This document shows positions 38,901 through 51,100 of a stretch of DNA of 64,000 nt, one piece after another; the first letter of the stretch is position 1, and the number at the start of each line of letters is the position of its first letter. Source of the DNA: Gavia stellata. Taxonomy: Eukaryota; Chordata; Aves; Gaviiformes; Gaviidae. The stretch covers positions 28,762,687-28,826,686 of the forward strand of contig NC_082598.1 in NCBI RefSeq assembly GCF_030936135.1, read 5' to 3'. The notes below the pieces were generated by a model. The model made no database searches, had not been told where the DNA came from, and was given only the letters and a program-made list of their open reading frames with translations. The position numbers and the translations under genes are program-made.

Positions 38901-41900
38901 GTTTTCTTCCTCTGCTTTAAAACCCATTGCATTGTTTTCTAAATTTTAGCAATATGTGTCTAGACTGATGATAGCTTCATATCCATACTGAAATAATTTT
39001 TCATGCAAATTTATTAGGAATGGAAATGTTCAGAAGCATAGACTTCATCTATTTTGTGAAAGGCCAAGGCAAAAACTTGTGCACCGCTAAGCTTTCAGAA
39101 TAGGAATGAGAGGTATGGAGGATGGATGCTGACTATCTGTGGTTAAGTGAAAGTCACACCCTTTAAGAAAACAAAACCTGGAATTAACAAAGTTCTGCTT
39201 CATTCCCAAAGCTTCTTTTCCCCCTCTGCCCTAGATGTCCCATGCAGCAGGAAGCACATTTTATTGCGTGGTTTTCACAAAGCAGCCAGCAGAAGCCTCT
39301 CAGTTTCAAAGGCACGACTCGTGTTCCTCAAGTTCAGCAGAATTATACAAGAAGTATTTCAATTGCTCTAAAAGTTACTTTCCCACAACTCACATATGGT
39401 AATGAAGGCTCAGAACTAAAGCTGAAACGAAAATACACATTACCTCCTTCAACAGCTGCCTCCTCAATCATCTCACAATCCACTGACACAGTAACAAAGC
39501 CATTTGCTGCTTCTCTTTCCCCTTTTCCTCCCCCATACAGCCCTACCTCCTCCCAGCTGCTTCTGGTTGCTTTCATGCAGACAGCTTATGGTCACCCCAC
39601 TTTTAAAAAGTCTTACCATCCCATATGTTATCTATAATCACCGGGAAGAAAGGGTGTTTGGTGTCTAGTGAAGCTCTTTCATGCTCTCTCCCGTAACTAT
39701 ACAGGCAGACTAGCTCCTTAATTTAGCATAACGTTCAGTGGTATGAGTAGTCTCCCAAGCTAAAGGTCCTATCTCAGAACATCTACCACAATAATTTTTT
39801 TAAAGATGTTCAACAATGCAGCAGTTAGTTACAAGTTGAATTAACCCAGATATGGAAGATGAAGGTAATTTCATTGGCTACAACATAACTGAGAAGTTTG
39901 GAAGCCACTCTTTTAAAAGCAATCTGTTAAGAAGTCTCCAGCAGACAATCCTGGCTGATAAACCCTGCTGATCTCTGTATTCTTCATGCTGATTTATAAA
40001 TTACTGTTGAACTACTGACCACATGCATCCAGAAGTACATGTCCCAGTACTACACTGGAAACCTGTTTCATAAACCTCATTCAGAATTACGGTAATTCCA
40101 ATCCAGGTTTACCACAGTGTTATATCATTGTATTCATTGTATTAATTTCTTAAGTCACATAAAATATGACACCCTGACCCAATAATAATGGAAAAAATAA
40201 ATTACATTAACATGTCAACCAAAAATTTCACTGGTAGATTCCACGTGCAAGCCTTTGATACTGAAGTGACCTGCGTTTGCTCACTCATGCTCTCTCTCGG
40301 GCTTTGAGTATTTAAGACCAGCAAGTTTAACTCAATGAAACTTCTAGGTATTTGGCACATAAATTTGTGAGACCAGCTTTAAAATCCCAGACACAGATTC
40401 TATACTGCTAAATGGAAAGAAGGCCTAACTCTTGCATTCCCATGTTCCTTGCACAATGCTTGTGTTCACTTACATCTTTACATTCAAATTCATTTATCCA
40501 GTTGCTCATCTTACAAATTTGCAACTTACATGTAGTTAGTTTACTCCCTATAAATGTTTCAGTAGTGAAACAATAAAGCAGACTCCTTCCTCCCACAGAA
40601 AGAGTTTGCTTTAACACAGACCAACTGAACTAAATGTAGAAGTGAAACTTTTCTGGAGCATACGCACTCAAAAGCCTTGCTGATGCCCACAATAATTGTA
40701 TATGGATATTTAAAATGTATTATTTTTCACTAAGTGAATTTATATAGTATGCCTATTTTTCTGTTAGTGTGTGAGAAATGTATCTTTAGCATGTGATAAA
40801 CACCTGTTTTTTTGTCTGACTGACTCTAAGCGTAACACAAGCATAGAGAAAATGGTCAGTGAATGAAAAAATAATTGTACCCAATAAAAGCAGTAGCAGC
40901 AGAGCTGACTAACATGAGACAGCACCAGGCTTCTTGTGCAAACTGAAGATATGCTTTTTGCATGCAGCTCTGAATTACTCAGATGTTATCTTCCAGAGAA
41001 GAAGTCTTGTTGGAGAAGACTTGTACTGTTAAAAACCTTTGAGAGGTCCCGTTCTTGGATAAGGATGCAAAATCCTTTCTTATCAGGTAATCCAACATGC
41101 CTCTGAGCACACTCATGTTTGTAGCGGGGAGAGTTCTGACTATAGTGTCGTGCATGGAGCAATACACAACATCATTGTTTAAACACTGTGAAGGGTTTGG
41201 AGTACCTGGGATGCGGCCAAGGGTGAAACACAGACCTCTGTTTCTCATAACCCAGTCCAGTGAGGTTCGGCGTGCCCCTAGATCTTACTGATGTGAACAG
41301 AAGGTAAGAACTCCCACTAGGTCGCAGGAAGGAGACCTCAGCTATAGAAAACATAATCGAGCTACTCAAGTTCAAGAGCAGTTTAGCATGGGCCTCCATT
41401 AAACTATACAGTCAGAGCCCTTTGCCAAAAACAGAGTTAAAAGTGAAGGAATTTTTCTACAGTTCTAATATTTACAATTATTTGTACATATGTACATATT
41501 TATATATTTATTCATACCTGGACAATGTGATGTTAAAGGGATAATTTATAATTTACAAATGAAACATTTTTAAAATGTATAATTATACCATGAAAAAACC
41601 TTTTTTTATTGCTTGCCTTCCAGTCTTATGCTCGTAATCACACTATTGCACACATCTCCATGTTACATGGAAGATCTACATTTATATATAAATATATATG
41701 AAAATAAGGATATTTTTATTTTAATGTTCTGAGTAAAGTGCTCATTTTTTAACTACTGTTTATGAGAAAGGTTTAACCTGATGGTTTAATTAGAGGAACT
41801 TCAAGGGATACACACCTTGTCTATGCTTCTCCCTTTCATTTATAACTTACGAAATGTCTTTATTTTACTGATGTCAACTCTGTCTTAACTATTAATTCTA

Positions 41901-43200
41901 GTCGTAATTTGCATTTGTGACCTTGGCATCTATACTGTCACACAAAGTACAAAACAGAATCACATTAAAAGCAAAGAAAAAACAAGAAAATAAAAAAGCA
42001 AATGAAAGCAGTGTTTCTCTTTGTTGTTTTTAGCACATTTCCATGTCTTAAGATACTCTTTTATTTGATTTTAGAAATATTTGTACAACTTTGTTAAACT
42101 CTGAACATATCTATTTTATGCACTATACTCAAGTACTGTACAAAACTGCAATAAATGACACTATACGACTACATATGTCTCTACTAGAAGACATCATCAT
42201 AAAGGTGTATCTTTTTTTAAAGGTCAACTAATAACTGCTAATGTATGTGTGAATCAAAATATTTCTGATTGGCCAAGTATACTAAAATCTAAATACAGTA
42301 CACAATTATTACCTATGTTATGATTTACCAGGCCTTTAGGGGCATAAAGAATCTTTGCAAAGGCTCAGATGAAAAATAATTTTACTGATCAGTATTAAAT
42401 GTTCATATAAAATTGCAAATGGCAGCTCCAATTTTGTTCTATTTGTGTGTATGAAATACAGTTGATACCTACTGATGATGCATGACTTTTTATTAAAAAA
42501 ATAACATTCAAATCTTAGCAAAACCATTTCTAGTATACAAAGTTGTTGTAAAGTTATGTCAGCGAAATGTAAAGTTGCAATTTACAAAAGCAGCAGTAAA
42601 TTTTATCATATGGACAATTTCCTGAACTTAAATCATGGTTCTTGTTTCCCTTGAACACAATGCTTTCTTGGACAAATACAGGTAAGTATTTTAATGGCAG
42701 GTTTTAGGACAACATTAAGCAAGGAAAAAGAGTGTATTATATTACTGATATACTTAACCCTGAAAAAGTTCTGAGTGCTTTTATGAACCTGATAACAATC
42801 CAATTAAGAACAAAATCAAAAAGCAAAAATATCTACCTTTGCTGAACCAGACAACCTGGCTTAGCAATATCAAATAAATAAAACAGTGAAAAGAATAAGA
42901 GTTTCACTAGTGGAAGTTGGTTGATATTGGAAATTTAATTAACATTTGCTTTTCCCTGAAATCAATTAGAAGAGTTTATTAACAACTTCAAACAGGACAG
43001 AAGTAAGAAACTTGTGGCTTTTGCCATATAGTGGTCTTTACTACCTCTTCAGCCTAACTAATATCCAGAATGTTTGTGAACAGTAGAACTGTATGACCTC
43101 CGTACTCTGTTATGTACATGGGTACTGCTATTATATGAAACAATTACACCTTTTTAAAAAAATCACTTTTTTAAATGACAGTTTCTTTCATTAAAGTAGA
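35964..43200. other. Intergenic and probable distal 3' region of GABRA2
   Basis: AT-rich DNA downstream of GABRA2. Several minus-strand AATAAA hexamers between 41507 and 42067 could serve longer GABRA2 transcripts. 40979-41400 is a less AT-rich block with short frames on both strands that I could not assign. One candidate exon-like frame at 37002-37252 is listed separately. Confidence 0.5.
37002..37252 (-). other. Candidate orphan exon, hydrophilic open frame ending at a strong donor
   Basis: This is a minus-strand frame of about 83 codons, rich in Ser, Asp and Lys (VESDSDTVSNFS..., ...KKIKHQSNMHSKKLHDK). It runs without a stop into an excellent splice donor (AAAT|GTAAGTAT, GT at 37001-37000). 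The only possible acceptor, an AG ending at 37253, has a poor pyrimidine tract (A-rich just before the AG). No homologue was recognised. Frames of this size arise by chance in 64 kb, so this is only a lead. Confidence 0.15.
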
Positions 43201-43269
43201 ATTAGTTACTTTATAGAAAAATATTTTAACTTTAAATTAAAAAAATACTGTTCCTAAATAATTATGTAG

Positions 43270-43563
43270 GATCATATCTTCATTTTATTGTACGGAGAGA
43301 ATATAATTCTGTATATTTGAATCCTAGTTTAACAGAACTCCCCTGGGTATAACTTTTAAAGAGCTGGCTGTATTTGCCATGGGTGCTATCTGTTTACAGA
43401 CCCATGAATTAACAGTGTCCCTCCCTTGGAGATACACAGATAAGACATCTATATACACTCTGTACATAATGGTTCACAGATTAGCAGTTATTAGTCGTAC
43501 TGTACATAGCGAACAACCTATCTGATTAGAATGATGCTGTAAGTCCTCAGTGCAGTTCAGCTT
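43270..43563 (-). other. GABRA2: GABRA2 3' UTR, proximal part with polyadenylation signal
   Basis: This is the sequence after the GABRA2 stop codon. The first canonical AATAAA on the minus strand is at 43289-43284, about 275 nt after the stop, so a short 3' UTR ending near 43265 is possible. Further hexamers occur at 42067-42062, 41864-41859, 41720-41715, 41610-41605 and 41512-41507. Alternative longer 3' UTRs of up to about 2 kb are therefore possible. Which is used cannot be read from the sequence. Confidence 0.55.
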
Positions 43564-43872
43564 TTAAGTTGATGGTGCAAAGCCAAGTAAGACAGGCTCC
43601 CTGTTTAAATATGTAGCCCAATACACTAAATTAAAAGTACCAAATAAGACTGGAAACACTATTCTAGACATTCTGTCAATTTTGCTAACACTGTTGAATG
43701 TCTTCTTTGCTTCCTGTGGCTTCGCTTCTGGTTTTGCCTTGTTGGGTTCTGCAGTTGTAGCACTCTTGGAGATGGTTGGTAGCACTGAGTCCTTGGTAAT
43801 ATTTGGAGCATAGTTGGCAACAGCCACTGCATAGGCATTATTTTTCTTAATGACAGACGCTTTTTCTTTTTT
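43564..43872 (-). CDS. GABRA2: GABA-A receptor alpha-2 subunit, last coding exon (M3-M4 loop and M4)
   Basis: This 309-bp exon encodes residues 354-455 (human-style numbering) plus TAA. The acceptor is CTTCCAATAG|AAAAAAG. It begins KKEKASV and contains [14 protein letters not shown], which is diagnostic of alpha-2 among alpha subunits. A Lys/Pro-rich linker follows, then [16 protein letters not shown] and the fourth membrane helix ([18 protein letters not shown]). The large intracellular loop binds gephyrin and collybistin in known alpha-2, which places the receptor at inhibitory synapses. The tail after NREPVL reads LGFAPST, longer than the mammalian tail I remember (NREPVLGVSP). The linker carries one extra residue, so with the tail the total is four residues longer than human. 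The exon is in phase 0 with the preceding one (NDK|KKEK), and no frame damage is seen. Confidence 0.97.
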   Translation of the reverse strand, partial: KKEKASVIKKNNAYAVAVANYAPNITKDSVLPTISKSATTAEPNKAKPEAKPQEAKKTFNSVSKIDRMSRIVFPVLFGTFNLVYWATYLNREPVLLGFAPST

Positions 43873-44429
43873 CTATTGGAAGACAGCATGAAGTTAAATA
43901 TTTAATGTGTATTTGCCAAAATAGACTTAATAAAACATTTCAAATGTAAAAGAAACAAAACAGTATGTGAGTATGTTTAAATAAATAACAGGAATACCAT
44001 ACTGATAAATTCAAATACAAAGAAAGACACTTCCAGTCTATCCAAAAAGAAGGTACAGGTAACAAGAATGCTCTAAAAACATGGACTCTTGCACCATCAA
44101 ATGCCCTACTGAAGTTATATGAGGAAGGATCTGTTACTGTGATTGTAAGGGTAACGGGAAAAGAGTTGGTCTTTCTCTAGCTGCTTTGTATCCGGCTCCT
44201 TACAACAGCATTGCAAGATATTTAAAATGTTCTCTGTTAAGAGAACTAGAAGGAGTGAATGGGTGGAGCAAAAAAAAAAACCCATTACCAGGCATTGTAA
44301 TAAAATGAAAATTAGGCCATCTTTCCCACATAAATCTAGCATTGCTGTTATTTGAACATCTCTAACATACCACCAATAAATAAAGGAATTTCAGTAATGG
44401 TCTACATTTTTAAGAGATTCTGGAGAAAT

Positions 44430-44468
44430 ACGTGTGTTTACATGTATATATGCATACACACACACACA
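44430..44468. repeat. Short alternating purine-pyrimidine / (CA)n tract
   Basis: GTGTGTTTACATGTATATATGC is followed by about six CA units. It is a minor microsatellite in the last GABRA2 intron. Confidence 0.8.
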
Positions 44469-44657
44469 GAGGTCAGAAAGAGATTGCAATCAAGAGAAAG
44501 GACTTCAGCTTGGGAGTTGCAGAAGTGAGCTGAGAACTAGCCCAAGAACGAGTTCTGTTTTTCAGAAATTATTGTTTAAAAATGCGTAACAGTGATGAAA
44601 ATGGGGATTAGAACCTAAAAATAGCAAAGATAAGAAAAGTGGGATGGAATGACAAGA

Positions 44658-45452
44658 ATTTAATGAAGTTCAGCAATGGGAAATTTAAGTCCTGCGCTTG
44701 GGGAGGAATAACCCCATGCACCAGTACCGGCTGGGGATAAGGGCTGGAAAGCAGCTTTGCAGAAAAAGCCCAGGGGGTCCTGATGGACACCAAGTTGAAC
44801 AGAAACCAGCAACGTGCCCTCACAGCAATGAAGGCCTACAGCCTCCTGGGCTGCCCTGCAAAGAGCGTTGCCAGCAGGCCGAGGGAGGTGATCGTTCCCC
44901 TCGACTCAGCCCTGGGGAGACACATCCAGAGTGCTGGATCCAGTTCTGGGCTCCCCAGTTCAAGAGAGACATGGACATAATGGAGCGAGTCCAGCAAAGG
45001 ACCACAAAGGTGATTTAAGGCCTGAAGCATCTGAAATATGAAAGGCTGAGAGAGCTGGGACTGTTCAGCCTGGAGAAGAGAAGGCTCAGGGGGGAAATCT
45101 TATCAGTGTATATAAATATCTGGGGGGAGAAAGTAAAGAAGACCAGACCAGACTCTTCTCAGTGATATCCAGTGGAAGAACAAGAGGCAATGGGCACAAA
45201 TTGAAGTACAGAATATTCCACTTAAACATACAAACTTAAACATGTTTTACTGTGAGCGTGACTGAGCACTGGAACAGGTTGCCCAGGGAGGTTGTGGAGT
45301 CTCCGTCCTTGGAGGATATTAAAACACCATCTGGACATGACGCTGAGCAACCGTCCCTAGCTGACCCTGCTTGGAGTAGGAGGGTTAAATTCTACGATCT
45401 CCAGAGGTCCCTTCCAATCTCAGCAATTATGTGTTTTTATGGGATTCTGTAT
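44658..45452 (+). mobile_element. CR1 LINE, about 0.8-kb 3' part
   Basis: A plus-strand CR1 copy, antisense to GABRA2, in its last intron. It holds the end of the reverse-transcriptase ORF and the 3' tail. One frame retains IQFWAPQFKRDMDIMERVQQ, the conserved CR1 ORF2 C-terminal motif. The non-coding part includes CTGTTCAGCCTGGAGAAGAG and GAACAGGTTGCCCAGGGAGG, and ends near GGTCCCTTCCAATCTCAGC and TGGGATTCTG. The upstream coding part is frame-shifted, so the copy is dead. No terminal duplication could be fixed. Confidence 0.93.
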
Positions 45453-47728
45453 GCTTTCAAATGACTAAAGTTCAGCCAATGGCAGTCCGATGGAGCGGCT
45501 ATGTCTATAGATAGATACAGGGATGTATAGGTAATGAATATAGGCTTGAGTTTTTAGACATATATATAGGTACACGGACTAGCTCTGCAATAAGATTATA
45601 ATGCTATAAATTGATTCACTGTTTTGCAGCAATCCCAAACTAAGGAACTTCTAATAACCTACAGGAAAGAATGGAAGGATTTCAGTTTCTCAGGAAGTAG
45701 AGCTCTCCATATATAATTTAGAAGCAGGCAAATAAATATTAGTCAGCCCACCTCTTCCACAAAATACAGAATTAAACAGATGAAGGAATAGTTAAGTTCT
45801 GTCTCATATGAGAAATCATCAGCTGTTGTATTGGTTTGGTTTGATTTTTAATCTAACGGAAGTGGCACAAGTGAGGGAATTCTTGTGATATTTCTGATAC
45901 AGGTGCATTCCAATTTTTTACTTCCACTGGGAGGCATCTACCCAGTTTCCAGTTTGGGTTTTAAATTAGCTCCAATTTGATATTTATCAGGGTCATCTAC
46001 AAATCTTGATAAGATCTTCATGGGTACAAGTTGTGCCCCAAATACCTTGTCTCAGGAGATGGTGTCACATAAAAAGCAAATCTGGGATAGGGTGGGAATT
46101 CAGCATTGTTCCTTATTGACTGGAGTGTGAAAAAAGGCTGATCAAATATGTAGCTTATCCCTGCACCTGCTTTCCTGTGAGACAAATTCCATGCTGATAG
46201 CACTTAGATAGAAGTTTCCATATAACATGAACACACGTGACTGTCACTAGGGAAACATATTTCACTTTATTGGTGAAGAATAAGCCTGGCTTTAGGTGCA
46301 CAGATGCATTCAGCAAAAATAAGAGCAAATTACTGAATCAAATTATGAGAGGAAAATTCTAATTGATCTATAATTCCTTCGTTTCAGACACACTTAGTGT
46401 GTTTTTAAAATGTATCTGTAATACCATTATGAGACCTGCATAACAAAGATGAACCATATTTTTGTATGACAAACTATGAACATGTTAAAAGTTTAGCTTC
46501 TTGTTAAGTCAGTTTGAAGAAAATAGAAAACTGGGCATGTGAATGGTATATAAATCTTAAAATGGAATGGCTAACTTTGTCATTCCTAGGGAAGTAATAC
46601 TACCTAGCTGTTAAACAGCTGTCACTCCTAAGCTCATGAGACAACACTGTTATATTAATTTAAAGGAACAGCCAAAGGATGATCGGAGAGTTTATAAGGG
46701 CTCCCTACATTATTACAATGCCAGGGTAATGCGCCAGTCTGAAAAGCTTCACTCATGACATGCTGATAAACTTTTAGCGATTCAGTATCTACTTATAGCA
46801 TGAGGGAACAGACCCTGAAGCTATGGATAGTTCATGCCCTTCCAGAAGCCACAGGGAATTATAAACAATGTACTCATTTTCTCTCATTCTGCTTTACCAT
46901 TAACTGAAAATTTTGCTTCTTTATGCATTGTGCTTTATGCATTCAAAGTGCTGAGAAACCATCAGTTAATTAAACTTTGCTTTACGACTACTATTATCAT
47001 CAGGAAGCAAATAATGTTCTATTCTATTTTAAGGAGAACCACAGAACTCAGTATTCTTTGTCAGAAGAAATCTTTTTCCATTGGTAGAATCAGGGGCTGG
47101 GATAGGACAAAATTTTTTAATGTAGTAAGTCAGTCTAAACAACAGGTCAGCTTTAACATTTGTTCTGTGTTATTAAAATTATAAACTGTAAAGCTTGACA
47201 CAAATTTATGTGTATCACCAGTTTTTTTTGTTCACTAAATAAGAAATTCTATCAGGTTAAAATTTCTTCATGCTATCACACCTACACTACTGTCAATATC
47301 AGAAAATTAAAGCATGACTCTGTTTCTGTGCACTCAGAGCATCAATACATTATAGTTGAAGAAGTAACTCAGAATTTTGTACAACTGCTATTTAAATTAG
47401 TTTAAAAATTAATGTCCACACATCATTAGGGATAAGTTTCAAAATACTGAAAACGTTCAAAACTTCTTGATTTTGTTATTAATAGTTTTTACATATATAG
47501 GCATTCAGTTGTTTTTCTGATCCTTAGTTACCAGGAAAATTAACATGCATCATATCTTTCTGTAATCTTTTTCTTATTTCCAACTCAATTGGATTAAATA
47601 ATAAAAATGTTATCAACTAGTATGATCTGGATTAAACTTTCTGAATAACCAGATAAACAGTTGTATCTGAGGAGTCAAGAAACAAGTCAGACAGTCCCAA
47701 CATAAAAACCCAAGGTGCTCGATAACTA

Positions 47729-48199
<471 letters not shown>

Positions 48200-51100
48200 T
48201 TATTATGGTATGTTTGTGAAACACAGTGGAAAATTTGCTTATCTAAGTTGGTGACAAACTGCCAGAACCATATTAAAGGCTGCACCTGGAGTTTCCTTTG
48301 AAGTATTTTAGTTCAATTTTGTTGACTAAACTTCCCTTTTCTAATCAGCTGAAGATTTCACTTACAGGAGATAGATAATATTTTATTTTTTAGCTATCAG
48401 GACAGGTAAGGGACAAAATTAACAATTCCTTTATGGACTCATAACACTTTGCAGCATAACAGTAATAATGATTAATATGTTAATGTTTGGTGGCTGGCTT
48501 CACTGCAGTGGCTGCAGGTCTGGCACCCATCCTTACTGACAGTATCACACAAATTGAGCTTTGTTATTAGAAATAAGGATTTCTTTTTTTGCCAGCAGCT
48601 GTCTCACTAACCATCCAGTGACATAGTTGAAGACATAAACAGGTTAACTTTTCATTCAGGTAACATGGATTTTTTCTAGAACAGCATATTGATTTGAAAT
48701 TGTTAATATTTGAAATTTGAAATATTATAACTGTGTATTACGTGTCAGAAAACAAGACTTGATGCTCCAGGAAGATTATTCTTTCACTGTGGCAGTTATT
48801 AAAAGCACTTTACAGTACTTTGTACATAATGAAGACCCAGGAGGAAGGCAGGAATTATACTCCAAAAAATCAGAAAAAAGATACATAGGAGGAAAAGAAG
48901 AGAAGAACATTTTACTGAATCAGTTTTAGCAAGCAGAAACCCACAGCCACAAATGTAGTCTCCAGTCCTTAAGTAAATCAGTTCTCCCACTTCAGGCTGA
49001 ATCACACTTAGACAAACTAAAGTATTCCCTTTGTGGCACACCATTAAATATGTCTCCAGAATGAAAAGCAATGCAAAGTGATATATGTAGCGCAGACCAC
49101 CAAACCTACACTCCATTATGACAGGCAAAGGAGATGCTATGGCAGAAATATTAGTAACAGCACATCACCACTTCAACAACTACACACTCATAAAATTGTT
49201 GTAAGAGGATTCCCATGAGAAAGTAAAGTCACTCTCCCTAAGCCAGATCCTCCACTGTCAGCAATCTGTCACCTGGGTTCTGCAGGATTGACCTAGCTCA
49301 AACTTTCCTTCTGCTACAAGAGAAGCATTTTTAACCACTGTGTGAGAGGGAAGGGAGGCAGCAATTACGCCTACTCAGACCTCTTCAGGTTTTGCAATTT
49401 CCATCCCTCCTGTAAGGAATCTCCATCTCTGAGGGTGCTACAAAGGATGACAGAGCAAAGCTAAGTGGACTCAGCCCCAGTGCTACTCTCCCTTGATGCG
49501 ATTCCAAAGGCCTGTGCAGCAGGAAAAACAAGGCGCAGAAACATCCTGCTGAGTCCCACAGTATCCAGACACCTTAGCAAACATAATTCTCTAATTACTA
49601 TTTTTTAGCCTCCATAAATTAAAGTAGTGGATTTGGTCTGGACTCAGCTGTGACACTGTTGGGATCTACTAGCCTATACAATGAAAAGGAAGCAGCTATC
49701 ATACTATATTGAATGAAAATGTGTAGACAATATATTTTGTAAAGAACTTACTCTCTCCTAACACTTAGACAACATAAGGCTTAATGATTTTCAGCACCTC
49801 AGGAAAAAGGCAGTCTATCTTACGTTTAAAATTATCACATGCAAATTTTAACATTGGTCCTGAGCTGCAGATAAATCATGTTAATTATACAGAAGTATCA
49901 GCAAAGTGATCGTTTCTCAGAGATAAGGTGACCTTATCCACATGTAAATATACACAGTTGCTAAGGTACTGTTCTGTTTAAGTCCTACCTTTTAGAATAA
50001 ACTAATCTTCTGGAAGCCCCATTGGCTTCTTCAGAAATCTAAGTTAATCTTAACTGCTGACCTTTTCTAGTCTTAATTAAAACATCATGAATTTACATCC
50101 TGTATCTTGCTACCAGTTGACAATTTCTCTAAAAAGTTCAGCAAGCCACACCATTTTGTGACCCAAATGCTAATCTAACAGCACATTGTCAGACAATTGC
50201 CAACGCACTTTCATTTATTCCTTCACTATAAATTCAGTGATGTTCAAGCTACCACAGACATTTAACCTAAATTGAGTGGGAAAAAATTGGACAGAAAATC
50301 TAATCAGAAAATATCTGTTAGTTTAGGTAATCTCTAATATTGTTATACTTGCTATTCTTCTTTAGTCAAAAGATTTTGCACATTATAATTAATTTGAAAA
50401 ATCAGTATTATCAAGTCTTCTTTATGAAAAAGGACTGACTGGAAATAACCTGCCTCCTTGTCACTGCTAAACCTGAGAGGACTGAAAAATTATTAATGTG
50501 GAGGAATATGGTCAACTTGTAAAACAAAACACATTTATTTCACAAAGATTTAACTTAAAACCCCACAAAACCCATACACTGACCAGATCAAAACCATCCC
50601 TCATTGCATTATCTAATTCATAACACTAGTGAACTAAAATTGGTATAAAAAACAGTGAGTAGATTGTCCCCCTACAATGAGGTAGTCAAAATATTAGAGG
50701 AAAACAATCTTCTCCCCTAAATCATATACTACTCCAAACAGCCTAAATAACGTAACAGGCTATGTAAAGACTGCATGATATCTCATGATGAGGTAGAAAG
50801 ACCACAGTTTATATACAGGTCAAGAACTATCTTCTATAGCTCAGCACCCAGCAGATGTGGCACTGAACAGGTGCCAGAAGGACATGGACAGGTATTGTCT
50901 TGTAAGAGACCATGAGCAGTCACCAGTTTGTCCTTAAAAAGGATCCAAAAAATAAACCGTTTACATTTCCTTTCTCCGAAGAGGACCAAGCATTTTATAC
51001 TTGACAGTAAAATTACCTCAACATCATTACAACTTTTGTTCTCAGCAGTGCATGCCTATAAAAGCTAAATATCTTCCATCACTACAGGATTATCCATTCA

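Noticed and set aside
39242..39637. Plus-strand 131-codon frame
   Set aside because: Composition is not protein-like and an overlapping minus-strand frame of 77 codons exists. No supporting signals.
44698..45464. Frames of 65-106 codons in the last GABRA2 intron
   Set aside because: They belong to, or are shadows of, the CR1 copy at 44658-45452.
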